DNA of 64,000 nt from Laguncularia racemosa (lineage: Eukaryota; Streptophyta; Magnoliopsida; Myrtales; Combretaceae), in the NCBI GenBank assembly GCA_037954665.1, contig JBBMOL010000196.1, positions 186,001-250,000 on the forward strand, written 5' to 3'. The position numbers and the translations under genes were made by a program. Each line of letters starts with the position of its first letter. Within the stretch, counting starts at the first letter, position 1. The notes below the pieces were generated by a model. The model saw only the letters and a list, made by a program, of their open reading frames with translations. It was not told where the DNA came from and did not search any database. Positions 48,901 through 59,394 of this stretch are shown here, one piece after another.

Positions 48901-49689
48901 TTTCTAATGTATTTCAGAAACTATCTTTAGAGAATTTTTACCTTTTAAAGAATAATAAAAATTAATTTAAAATTTTTTAAAAATATTTTATCAATAAAAG
49001 AAGATTTAAGAATGTAATTTATCATCTAGCCCTACTCTTACTACCTACTCATAATTTTTTTTTTGTGATAAGTACCTATTCATAAATTTGTTAAAGGGTA
49101 AAAATGTAATTTTGTAAAAAATTTCATCACATTTTCCTTACCGTTGAAAAAAAGAAAGAGAGAAATATGGGACAAAGAATTAGTTTCTTTTCAAGATTTC
49201 AAGCTTCATGCTTACTCATGTCCAAGCAAAACAAAATTGTTTTGAAAAGCCTCTTTAGATCAACCTTCCCTTCATGGAGGAAGTTAGAAGAAGATGAAAT
49301 GCCTCTCTAATCAATCATAGCTTCATTAAATTGCCATCGTTATCGCCATCACCAAAAAGCCTACAACAAACTTACCTTGTTGCTTGAATAGGGACAAAGA
49401 ACCAATTAGATTTAGGTTGAAATAAAAGATTTCAAAGCAAATTAGTATTGTAACTAGAAAAAAAAATGAACTTTTGAACTTAGAAGAGTCTTGTATGAAG
49501 TTATTAATTTTTAGCTAAGTTGGTATGCCATTCCATTGTGTCCAACTTGATCCACACCAACTATTTAAAAGTGGACTTATGGTAAGTACAAATTAACACT
49601 TGTATTTCTGATGAATTCTAGTGGTATATGTAATAAATTGATGTTATCTTGAAGAGTTTTGATACTCAAAAGAAAAAAAATATATATTT
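45986..49689. other. no recognised gene; possible degraded fragments
   Basis: Remaining microsatellite at 45981-45997, then AT-rich DNA. Two short minus-strand open frames (46128-46358, 76 codons; 46701-46898, 65 codons) have mixed composition that looks more protein-like than their surroundings, but I recognise no family. Around 48311-48370 (plus) the words KMEVQKFDDSDLS faintly recall the start of a retrotransposon gag domain. I would not annotate either as a gene. Confidence 0.35.
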
Positions 49690-49779
49690 CGGTTTCAGGA
49701 TTGAGGACCACTATTTTGAGAGAAGATATCAACTTGGATTGAGATCGGATAAGAAAACATGAAGAAAAATGCTTTTTGG

Positions 49780-51082
49780 AAGGAACAGGGGAAGAGCACG
49801 ACCGTGTGTCAAGGAAACACGCCCATAGAAGCACACACGGTTGAAGGCACGACCGTGTGTTGAGCTTGGAAAATCTACAGAAGCACACACGGTTGAACAC
49901 ACGGTTGAAGACACGGCCGTGTGTTGAGCTTGGAAAATCCAAAAAAGCACACACGATTGAGTACACGGTCTGAGACACGACCGTGTGTTATTTGCGTGTG
50001 TTTTACTGACGCTATTCAAAGGCACGATCGTGTATAAGCCATGTGTCGAGACCGTGTGCTCGAAAAAAGTCAGTCGTTTCAGGAGATTCTTGGGCTTCCA
50101 TGCATATATATATTCTCATTTTTTCCAAAGAGAAAGTAAGAGATGCCAAAGGGAAAGAAGAGATGCCAAAGGGAGATAGAAAGAAATTCGAAGGAAGATA
50201 AAATGCTTGGGAAGAATTCCGAGAGGAAAGTAACATCAATGGATTCATCTTCATCTTCCGAAGGGTTCATGCACAGGGGTTTTATTTTATTATTGAGTTG
50301 TAACTTGAAAACCATGAGTGGCTAGTTTATTTCATACCCGAACCTTACGAACTCTAATTGTCATGTAATGTTAGATTGATTTTATAGTTAATGAATAGTG
50401 GAAATCTTTGAGTTTATTCATGTTATTTGTTGTGTTTTGTTAATTTGATGTATGGCCAACACTGAATTTGCATTGATTTCTTAGAAGATGATTGGAAAAT
50501 CTCTTGTTTGAATAGATCTTACATGAATAAAGGAATTCGTATGTAATATAGGGATAGAGAACATGAATTTTCCGTATTAAATTAAATTAGATAATTCGAT
50601 CTAATCGAGGGTTCAAGAGTGTTAATGCAATTCTAATCGATTTTTGATAAAAGAGCTAATGCGATTAGGGTTAGGAGCTAATGAATCTGGGAAGAACATT
50701 GGCTTAGTGTTAGATACTCCACGGTTCAGAAATAACCACTGTTTGTTAATTGATTTATAAAAGGGATAAAGTTACATGATAATTAGAGGAGTAGTAAGGG
50801 TAGGGTATTTTTTAAGTATTAAATTTAGTGATTTTAATTTATCGTGTTAGTTTTAATTGCTTTAGATTTTGTTATAAGTGTTTTTAATTTAAGCAGAATC
50901 TCTCGAATTTGTGCGGTTAGATAGTCAGTTTAGAGTTATTATTGGTACTTGCTGATCCTTGAGGAAACGATACCTAAATACAATTCTATACTATTACAAT
51001 CGATAGGTGCACTTGCCTTCCTGATCATAATAGAGAGTCGTAGAAAAGGATTTTAAAATTTGTGTGATTACGGTCAACACCA
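49780..51082 (+). repeat. 5' LTR of the Athila-lineage element (left end uncertain)
   Basis: The right end is set by the primer site at 51089. The words 'ccttgaggaaacgatacc' (about 50957) and 'aggtgcacttgcc' (about 51006) are characteristic of the U5 end of Athila LTRs. It contains a palindrome cluster with an about 80-base period at 49790-50065, a TATA-type box at 50104-50113 and two copies of 'agatgccaaaggga' (50141 and 50161). The left end may lie further upstream. Confidence 0.7.
49790..50065. repeat. cluster of ACACGRCCGTGT-type palindromes
   Basis: At least eight copies or half-copies of CACGACCGTGTG, ACACGGTTGA, ACACGGCCGTGTG and CACGATCGTGT. A longer unit (gaagcacacacggttgaa...gtgttgagcttggaaaatc) recurs about three times. 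Each full motif could fold into a short hairpin. Confidence 0.85.
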
Positions 51083-51088
51083 AGTTTT

Positions 51089-51106
51089 TAGCGCCATTAC
51101 CGGAGA
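51089..51106 (+). other. primer binding site (Asp-tRNA type)
   Basis: TAGCGCCATTACCGGAGA closely resembles the Athila primer site TGGCGCCGTTGCCGGGGA, complementary to the 3' end of aspartate tRNA. Its differences are G-to-A changes. Confidence 0.85.
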
Positions 51107-51224
51107 TCAGCGATATTAAGGAAGCTCAACGCTGACTACTTTAACCATTTATTCTTTAGTATTTGTTGTGTTACATTCACTCTTTTGGAGGTAACTAATT
51201 TTCCCTTGATTTTCTTTGTAGTTT

Positions 51225-52720
51225 ATGACAAGGAGCTCTTCGTCTAAACTTCTTGCTTTTGACCCAGAGATTGAGCGGACATCCAGAAGAAGGTCGAGGA
51301 GTGCCTTTGAACAAGCTGCGGGAAATCCAGTTTTTGAAAATCAGCAATTAGCCGAACGATGGTTGATTATGCCAGACCTACATTGGATAGCACGGGATCT
51401 TATATAGTCAGACCTGCAATAGACGCCAACAATTTCGAAGTCAAAGCCTCTACAATGAACATGATTCATAATTAATGCTAGTTTGATGGTTTAACTGATG
51501 AGGATCCCCATGCTCACATCCAGATGTTTCTAGACATCTATGAAATAGTTAAATATAATGGAGTGACAGATGAAGCTTTGAAGTTGCATCTTTTTCCTTT
51601 CACATTGAGGGGAAAAGCAAGGCAGTGGTTTAGTTCTTTAGATCGAAATTCCATCACGACCTGGGCCCAATTGGCGGAAACATTCTTGGACTACTACTTC
51701 TCGCCTTCCAAAACTGCCAAACTGAGAAATGATATCACGTCATTTACTCAGATGGATAATGAACCTCTTCATGAATCATGGCTAAGGTTTAAGGACTTAG
51801 GCGGTGCCCACATCATTAGATGCCTAATTGGTTGTAGGTATCTACCTTCTATAACGAGCTTGATTACTCGACTCGACAAACCATTGATGCTGCTGCCGGT
51901 GGTACACTTAATGTGAAGACTCTTGAGGAATCGCTACAATTGTTTGAAAATATGGCGAAAAATAACCATCAGTGGGGTAATGGCATGATAAGGCAAAGAG
52001 CAGCAGGGATCTATGAAGTTGAAATGATGACCTCCCTTGTAGCAAAGGTTGATGCTCTAGCTAAAAAGGTTGATGGAATTGTAATATCTGAGTCACCCCA
52101 ATATTTTCCAGCTGATCAATCAACCGCATTAGTGGGTCATGATTATATGGAGCAAGTTGATTATGTTAGCAATCATGTGCGATCTTAGAACAACCCTTAC
52201 AGCAACACATATAATCTAGGCTAGTGCAATCACCCTAATTTTTCATGGAGTAATCCACCAATTCCTCGGGGTAATGCACTTACACCTAGATTCCAAAGGC
52301 CTACTCCACCGCCTTTTACTGAAAAGAAGTCCAACCTGGAGGATATGATTTCCAAGTTCATTCAAACCTCAGAGCAGTGCCAGCAAGCAACAGATGCTGC
52401 TTTAAGAAATCATGAGGCTTCCATCCATAATTTGGAAAACTAGGTGGGTCAGATTGCAAAAATGTTATCAAAGAGACCACAAGGGTCCTTACTTGGGAAC
52501 ACGAAACCTAATCCGAGGGAGCAGGTGTAGGCGATGACCCTTAGGAGTGGAAGGGAATTGCATTCTAACACTATGGGAGTGCTAGGGGTTGTCTAGGAAA
52601 AACAGGTTGAGGTTAGAGAAGACAAGGATGCTGAAAAGGATCAAGCCACTACACAGGGTAAGGATAAGGAGCTTGATAAGGAAGAAGATATAGGAAAGGC
52701 CAAGACATCAACAGTTCAGC
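51225..52720 (+). pseudogene. gag of the Athila-lineage element
   Basis: Begins MTRSSSSKLLAFDPEIERTS at 51225. A stop region follows (51405-51515), then the capsid domain: DEALKLHLFPFTLRGKARQW (about 51566-51625) and TTWAQLAETFLDYYFSP (about 51656-51706). A frameshift near 51795 is followed by VKTLEESLQLFENMAKNNHQW (from about 51912), a C-terminal region with NHPNFSW and TPRFQRP, and AMTLRSGREL (about 52531). Stops at 52186, 52222, 52441, 52528 and 52594 interrupt it, each a TAG at a place where Gln or Trp is usual. Gag is the structural protein of the particle. The end is nominal, because gag and pol form one reading path. Confidence 0.85.
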
Positions 52721-53370
52721 CTTATAAGCCTCCAATTCTATATCTGGGCCGCTTAAAAAAAGACAAGGAGCAAGAACACTTCGGTAAGTTTTTAGATTTG
52801 TCTAAGCAGTTACATATTAATATACCGTTTGTGGAAGCTCTTGCATAAATGCCCAAGTATGCAAAGTTTTTGAAGGATTTGCTCTTAAACAAGAAACAAA
52901 TGGAAGAGGTTTCTACTGCAATTATTGGAGCGGAGTGTTCAGCTATTTTGCAAAATAAGTTACCGAAGAAACTCAAGGATCTAGGCAGTTTTACTATTCC
53001 ATGCTTAATAGGTGAATTGCCTGTGGAGAGAGCCTTAACAGACCTTAAGGCAAGTATAAACTTGATGCCCTATTCATTTTTTACGAAGCTTAAGCTTGGT
53101 GAGCCAAAGCCTACAAGGATGAGTTTGCAGTTAGTTGATCGCTTGGTCAAATTCCCTAGAGGAATCATAGAAGATGTCCTGGTAAAGGTTGAAAAGTTCA
53201 TTTTTCCTGTTGACTTTGTTATCTTGGACATGGATGCAGATGTTGAGGTCCCGCTAATCTTGGGATGACCATTTCTTGCTACTGCACGAACGTTGATAGA
53301 TGTTGCTGATGGAAAACTAGTTTTAAGAGTGGGTGCAGATGAGTTGACAGTGACAATCCCATCAGCACTA
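52721..53370 (+). pseudogene. aspartic protease region, Athila-lineage element
   Basis: KPPILYLGRLKKDKEQEHF (about 52726-52785) precedes the protease, as in other Athila elements. The active-site region reads ALTDLKASINLMPYS (about 53035-53080): the catalytic Asp is kept, but the following Gly is Lys. The end of the domain, VPLILG, TGA stop at 53266-53268, PFLATARTLIDV, has the stop where Arg is usual (CGA to TGA). A further TAA at 52846 stands where Gln is usual. Confidence 0.82.
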
Positions 53371-55316
53371 AAACAATCTTTAAGCGCTGATGATTCTTGC
53401 TATGTTATTGATTGTGTTGATATGACTATGATGAGTTCTATGCATGAATTGTTATGCGATGATCTTTTGGAGTTTAGTTTGACTACAATTGGAGGAGATG
53501 AGTGTGAGAATTTGGATGTTCATAATGTGATGGTTCAACTGAATGCTTGTCAGGAGGTGGTATGTAAATGGGGGTTTGAGAAGATAGTATTTACTGAGGA
53601 AGAAAGGCTGAAACCATTAGTTGAGGAACCCCCAGAACTCGAGTTGAAGCAACTTCCAGAATATCTGGAATATGTATTTTTGGAGGCTGAATCTAAACTC
53701 CCCGTCATTATTTCTGCTGGTTTGACAAGGGAGCAAAAGGATAGCCAATTGGAGGTCTTGAGGGAGCACAAACGTGCTCTTGCTTGGAAGATTTTGGATA
53801 TTTGAGGTATTAGTCCTTCGTTTTGCACCCATAAGATTTTGCTTGAGGATGATTTCAAACTAGTGGTGTAACCTCAGAGAAGGTTAAACCCCAATATGCG
53901 GGAGGTTATAAAGAAAGAGGTGATCAAACTCATGGATGTAGGGTTAATATATCCTATCTCTGACAGTTCTTGGGTTAGCCCTGTACAAGTCGTACCAAAG
54001 AAGGGAGGAATGACTATGGTGCCCAATGAAAGAAATGAACTCATACCCATGAAGACTGTAACGGGATGGCGAGTGTGCATAGACTATAGAAGATTGAATG
54101 AGGCAACTAGCAAGGATCATTTCCCTCTTCCTTTTATGGACCAGATGCTGGAGCGGTTGGCAAGACATCTATATTACTGTTTTTAAGATGGAATGTTAGG
54201 GTACTTCCAAATTCCAATCGCTCTTGAGGATTAGGAAAAGACCACATTTACTTGTCCTTATGGTATTTTCGCATATAGGCGCATGCCTTTTGGGTTATGC
54301 AATGCACTAGCGACTTTCCAACGGTGTATGCTAGCGATTTTTGAGGACTTAGTGGAAGACATCATGGAGGTCTTTATGGACGATTTCTCCGTATTTGGTG
54401 ATTTTGATGATTGTCTCATTAACTTGGAAAGAGTTTTGATTCGATGTGAAGAGACAAATCTGGTGTTAAGTTGGGAGAAATGTCACTTTATGGTGAAGAA
54501 GGGCATTATTTTAAGGCATAAAATCTCTCATAGAGAAATTGAAGTAGATAGTGCAAAGGTGGACACAATTGGAAAACTTCCACCACCTTCTTCGGTAAGA
54601 GCCATTCGAAGTTTCCTCGGGCATGCCGGTTTCTATAGAAGGTTCATTAAAGATTTTTCTAAAATAGCTCAGCCTTTGACACGGCTATTAAAAAAGGACA
54701 TGCCTTATGAATTCACCAATGAATGTCTTCAAGTGTTTAATACGCTTAAGGAAAAGTTAACCTAATCACCTATCAAGGTGGCTCCTGATTGGGATCTCCC
54801 ATTCGAATTAATGTATGATGCAAGTGATTTTGCTGTTGGAGCGGTTTTAGGACAAAGGAGGGATAAACATTTTCAGCCTATTTATTATGCTAGTAAGACC
54901 CTCACAAGTGCTCAACCACGACCGAAAAGGAACTTCTTGTTGTAATTTTTGCTTTTGACAAGTTTCGGTCTTATTTAATTTTATCTAAGGTAATTATTTA
55001 CACTAACCATTCAACTCCCAAGTATGTATTATCTAAGACGGATGCAAAATTACGACTCATTCGGTGGATCTTGCTTCTACAAGAATTCGATTTAGAGATT
55101 CGAGATAAAAAGGGGGTGGGGAATTTAGCTGCTGATCATCTTTCTCGATTGGAGAACCCGCATTTGGAAAAATTAAATGAAGAAGAGATTGATGATACTT
55201 TTCCAGAGGAAGGGCTCTATCGGATTAACAAGGTAAGTAATACTTCTGAACCTTGGTTTGCTGATTTTGCTAATTACCTTGTTTGCAAAGTACTTCCTAG
55301 TGACAAAACTTCTTAG
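53371..55316 (+). pseudogene. reverse transcriptase and RNase H, Athila-lineage
   Basis: A linker (ELKQLPEYLEYVFLEAESKLP, about 53640) leads to RT: VIKLMDVGLIYPISDSSWVS (about 53922-53980), GWRVCIDYRRLNEATSKDHF (about 54065-54123), MPFGLCNALATFQRCM (54283) and VFMDDFSVFG (about 54370-54399) with both catalytic Asp. Then comes the connection FLGHAGFYRRFIKDFSKI (about 54613-54666). RNase H is visible as MYDASDFAVGAVL (about 54811-54849), and the WILLLQEFDLEIRD...AADHLSRLEN words end at about 55160. Stops at 53803, 53869, 54232, 54763 and 55314 and a frameshift near 54920 break the frame. Confidence 0.9.
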
Positions 55317-56543
55317 CAAAAGAAGAGGTTCTTTGCTGAGTTAAAGCACTACTTTTGGGAGGAACCATTCTTGTTTTGTGTTTGTGCAGATCAAGTGATT
55401 AAGCGATGTGTAATCGAGTAAGAAGGACAAGAGATTCTAAAGCACTGTCACACCAGGCCAACTAGCGGACATTATAGCGTGAATCGAACATCCCACAAGA
55501 TTTTAGAATCCAGATTTTATTGGCCAACTATATTCAAAGATTCCTTCAATTTTGTAAAGACTTGTGACAGGTGCCAACGTGTGGGGAATATGTCCAAACG
55601 TGATGAGATGCCCCAAAATTTCATATTAGAGTGTGAGATTTTCGACGTGTGGGGAATTGATTTCATAGGACCTTTCCTCAATTCTTTCGGGAATAAGTAT
55701 ATACTCGTGGCGGTGGATTATGTGTCTAAATGGGTAAAGGCCCAAGCTTTGCCCACCAATGATGCCAGAGTAGTGGTGAAGTTCTTGAAGAAACTTTTCT
55801 CTAGGTTTGGAGCACCACGAGCTTTAATTAGTGATAGGGGAACACATTTCTGTAATTTGCAATTAGAGAAAGTGCTGAAGCGATATGGTGTCACCCATAG
55901 ATTATCAACCCCCTATCACCCTCAGACAAGTGGTCAAGTAGAAGTTTCAAACCGTGAATTGAAAAGGATTCTAAAAAAGACAGTGGAGCATCACCGAAGG
56001 GATTGGTCAGAAAAATTGGACGATGCATTGTGGGCCTATAGGACAGCCTTCAAAACTCCCTTAGCCACCACTCCATACCGACTAGTTTTTGGGAAAGCTT
56101 GCCACCTACCAGTGGAGCCAGAACATAGAGCTTTTTGGGCTTTGCGTACTCTTAACATGGATTTAGAGGCCGCTGGTAGGAAGAGGAAGTTTCAATTGAA
56201 CGAACTTGATGAATGGCGTGCAATAGCTTATGACAACATGTGAGTTTATAAGGAGAAGATGAAGAGGTATCATGATATGCGGATTCATCATCCAAAACAA
56301 TTCCATGAGGGAGATCATGTTCTTTTATTTAATTCGCGACTGAAACTTTTCCTGGGCAAGTTGAGATCAAAGTGGTTTGGGCCGTTTAAAGTGGTAAAAG
56401 TCTCTCCTCATGGAGCAGTGGAATTGGAACATCCAAATGGACATACCTTCAAGGTAAATGGGCAACGATTGAAGTTGTACTTCGGGACTCAAGGGGAAAA
56501 AGAGGGCCAAGAGGAGTTTAGACTCCACCCTCTTGTGAATTGA
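55317..56543 (+). pseudogene. integrase, Athila-lineage element
   Basis: The zinc-binding module is visible as HCHTRPTSGHYSVNR (about 55444-55488) and CDRCQ (about 55564). The core has D,D,E: WGIDFIGPF (about 55651), LISDRGTHF (about 55830-55856) and GQVEVSNREL (about 55933-55962). Most of it (55479-56243) is one uninterrupted frame, ending at TGA 56241. The C-terminal barrel region (56259-56543: KYHDM-like, FNSRLKLFLGKLRSKW, GQRLKLYFG) follows in the same frame. All three catalytic acids are intact, so this is the best preserved part of the element. Confidence 0.92.
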
Positions 56544-57712
56544 TAAGATGTAATCTCAGTCCATCGAGTAAATGACGTTAACCAAAAGCGCTTGATGGGA
56601 GGCAACCCATGCATTTCTTTAGGTAAGTTTTTCTTTCTTTAATCCATTCAATTATTCTCTATTTTTTTTAGCATTAACTTGGCAGGAAATTCCGTCTTTT
56701 GCAGATCTAATGCATGAAGGGAGAGTGAGGCATGCAAAAAGGAGGTAAGTTGAACATTTCACAAGTTTCATGGGAATACACGGCTGTGTACACGACTGTG
56801 TATGAAAATAAAAAAATCCACAGAATGATACACGCCCATGACACACGGCCGTGTACCATGGGCGTGTGTCTGGGAGAAACCACATGGGCGAACACACGTC
56901 CGTGTAGTTGACCATGTATCTGAGTTTATAAAAAAAAAAATATGGACACACGACCGTGTATATGGCCGTGTGTCAGATTGTGCCTTTCTAGCACAGCCAG
57001 TTCTTTTATTTCAAAACCTTCCGCTTTTTATTTTCATTTTCAACTATCCTCTCCATATCAATTCACTCCTTCTCCATCCCCTGTTTCACACATTCTAGGA
57101 TCCATTTCAGGCGATAAAGGTAAGATTTCTCCCTCGATTCTTCTTTAATATGCAATTTTTCCTCCATTCATTTAAGTTTTTCTAATTACATGGCACTTCA
57201 TGCATGATTTTGAGGGTAATTCGAGTTTTCTCAAGGGGCTTTTGCATCTTTTGGTTGATTCTTTCCTAGTATTGATCTTTTCTCATGTTTTTACTTATTT
57301 ATATTAGGATTTAAGACGTATTTTGCACAATTTCCATGTTTACCTTAAAACCTAGGTTTTGTATTCTCGTTTTGCGAATTTTTGAGGAACCTAGGTTATT
57401 ATTAGGTTACATGGTGGGTGGTTATTAGCTTTTTATCGATGATTTTGTGCAAAATGGGTTTTACACCACCGTTTCCTTGGGTGTGTAGTTTTGAACGGTG
57501 GAAGGAAACGTTTCTGCAAAAGACACGCCCGTGCATGTCACAATACACGGGCGTGTGTTTAATTACTGGATTCTTTTTGCTCTTCTTCCTCTGATTTTAG
57601 TCCGCATTCCCTCATGCATGGCCATTCCTCATCATTATTACAAATTATTGTGCAATAGATGTATTAAGTTGTTTAGTGGAAGTTATGAGCATTTCTTTAT
57701 TTTCTTGTTTAG
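56544..57712 (+). other. post-integrase spacer with palindrome clusters
   Basis: About 1.2 kb without credible coding content. It has palindromes of the ACACGGCCGTGT type at 56776-56985 (at least seven half or full copies) and 57521-57562 (two copies, CACGCCCGTG and ACACGGGCGTGTG). A promoter or splice acceptor for the downstream gene may lie here: a T-rich stretch with 'ttgtttag' directly precedes the ATG at 57713. Confidence 0.7.
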
Positions 57713-58510
57713 ATGACTTGCACAAGGACAGTAGCACAAAAGAGAAAAAGATCAAATGAAGCAAGTAGTAGTAGGGGAGCATCTCGTTATCCGGTTGGCA
57801 TGAGACAAGAGCACAAACCCATCTACGACAAGTTCAAAAACTCGAAAATTATTCAACCTAACGTCGTGTTAGATTGTTTTGGTATTAGGGATGCATGGGA
57901 GAAGCTTCTTCAAGATCAAGCCTGGCGGAATCTTTTTGCCATTGAGGAGAAGATTTATAAGGAGATCACACTCACTTTTATCTCTACTTTTACTATTCGG
58001 GATGGCATTAGTGCAGGGTTGGACAACGAAGTAGAATTTTTTGCCATGGGAGATTATTGGCGATATTCTATGATGGACTTCATTCCGAAAATGGATCTTT
58101 ATGATCCTCCTTTCCTCCAGAGCAAAGAATTCCGCCAACTCCCTGTGTCATTTCCTCGAGGATTTCGACCCAGCGATTATTGGGGCAAGTTGGGTAGACT
58201 ATCATATAACGCTTTTGCTATGAAGGGATCTTCCTTTAGTCAGCTATCTTATTGGGTAATGCACTACATTTTTGCTCCTTCCACCACGGGTCGCATGGAC
58301 TCTGGGGGTGTGGTGAACGCTCGCGATGTCTTTCAGTTATGGAGCATGAATTCTCACACCAAGGTGAATGTAGGGGTATTCGTTACATTTTGCATACTCT
58401 GCCAATCTAAAGCTAGGAGTCTAAGTGTCTTCATAGGAGCATGGATAACGTGCATTTTGAGGAACTTAAAGTTATTTCCCATTCAGGAATCCGGTGACTA
58501 TGTGGGATAG
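57713..58510 (+). CDS. Athila ORF-1-family protein (post-integrase gene)
   Basis: 265 codons from ATG 57713 to TAG 58508-58510. It begins with a basic, Ser-rich tail (QKRKRSNEASSSRGASRY) and then has the fold of the Arabidopsis-type Athila ORF-1 domain: LDCFGIRDAWEKLLQDQAW (about 57869-57925), EEKIYKEITLTFISTF, FFAMGDYWRYSMMDF, and a C-terminal half with VVNARDVFQLWSMN (about 58312-58353) and the hydrophobic FVTFCILCQ. This gene occupies the place of env in retroviruses; its job is unknown. No signal peptide or clear membrane anchor is seen. The stop probably truncates it: coding-like sequence continues past 58510. Family assignment rests on remembered motifs and position. Confidence 0.7.
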   Translation: MTCTRTVAQKRKRSNEASSSRGASRYPVGMRQEHKPIYDKFKNSKIIQPNVVLDCFGIRDAWEKLLQDQAWRNLFAIEEKIYKEITLTFISTFTIRDGISAGLDNEVEFFAMGDYWRYSMMDFIPKMDLYDPPFLQSKEFRQLPVSFPRGFRPSDYWGKLGRLSYNAFAMKGSSFSQLSYWVMHYIFAPSTTGRMDSGGVVNARDVFQLWSMNSHTKVNVGVFVTFCILCQSKARSLSVFIGAWITCILRNLKLFPIQESGDYVG

Positions 58511-58898
58511 TTAGTGCACTTAACGGATGGGCCTATTATCAACTGGGGGCATGGGGTTCCACAGCGGGGAGGAAGTTGGGGATGTGTTTGCTGTATTAGA
58601 AGGAGATCATATTCCTGAGGGGCAAAAGGAGGCTGAGATTCAAGAGGATGAGCCACAGGAACCAAGAGCAAGGAGGTCATTAGTTGAGCTTCTTCGGGAA
58701 TTATCTACTAAGGTTCAGTCCATGCAGGAGGAGCAACAAAGGATGATGAAGAAGCAAAACAGGTTAAAATGGTTCCTTCGAAATTGTTTTACCAAGCTGG
58801 GTGAGACGCTTGGGATAGACTTCACATCTTACAGTTGTTCTAGCTTTGAGGACGTCCGGGTTGATCCACATACACGAGTCCTAGGTTCTTCTCTTTGA
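58511..58898 (+). pseudogene. C-terminal continuation of the post-integrase gene
   Basis: In-frame text after the stop (LVHLTDGPIINWGHGVPQ) is coding-like for about 18 codons. The frame that starts at 58527 then carries an acidic linker (EGQKEAEIQEDEPQEP) and a coiled-coil-like segment (LVELLRELSTKVQSMQEEQQ, about 58682-58740) to a TGA at 58896-58898. The most economical reading is one gene broken by a CAG-to-TAG stop and a frameshift near 58560-58580. A separate small gene is less likely. Confidence 0.55.
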
Positions 58899-59380
58899 TA
58901 GGAAGAAGGTAGACATCGAGATGATTCGGATAATGGGGATGAGGATTGAAGGACAATTGTTGGGACTTAGCTATTTGAATCCCTTCTGTAGGATTTCATT
59001 TATATTTTGTTTCTGCCAAAACTTTGTATTTAAACAGGGATGGATGATATTTCTGGATGCTTTTATTGTTCTTTCTTTATGCTTTTATCTTTTTCCTTTT
59101 GGTTTTTGGTTTTTCATTTCAAAGATTTTGTTAGATTGGTGGAGTACATGACTTTAGTTTCATGAGAAGGTTGGGGATGCTACATTTTTTGTGTACTTTT
59201 CAAGGAATCATGGTCGGTGCGCATGAATGTTAATGATTTAAGTCACTTCTAAAAAGTGGATGCTGAAAGCGCAATTCTGATTTTGATCTAGGGGAGTCCT
59301 GTTCTCTTTCACCTTTATTTCCATTTTCCTTCCTTGTTGTGTAGTTCAACGTAGACATTAGGGACAATGTCTAACTCTAA
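58899..59380. other. 3' non-coding region of the Athila-lineage element
   Basis: T-rich and low in coding signal. A 76-codon open frame at 58921-59151 is hydrophobic because of T-richness and shows no family. Confidence 0.5.
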
Positions 59381-59394
59381 GTGTGGGGGAGGGA
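59381..59394 (+). other. polypurine tract of the Athila-lineage element
   Basis: GTGTGGGGGAGGGA preceded by 'ggacaatgtctaactctaa'. Nearly the same phrase precedes the purine tract of other plant Athila-type elements. Whether the 3' LTR starts immediately after it could not be confirmed, since no match to the 5' LTR is found there. Confidence 0.7.

Noticed and set aside
49790..50065. Regularly spaced short palindromes resembling a CRISPR array
   Set aside because: Spacers are themselves repeats, units vary in length, and the array is inside an LTR of a plant element. No cas genes.
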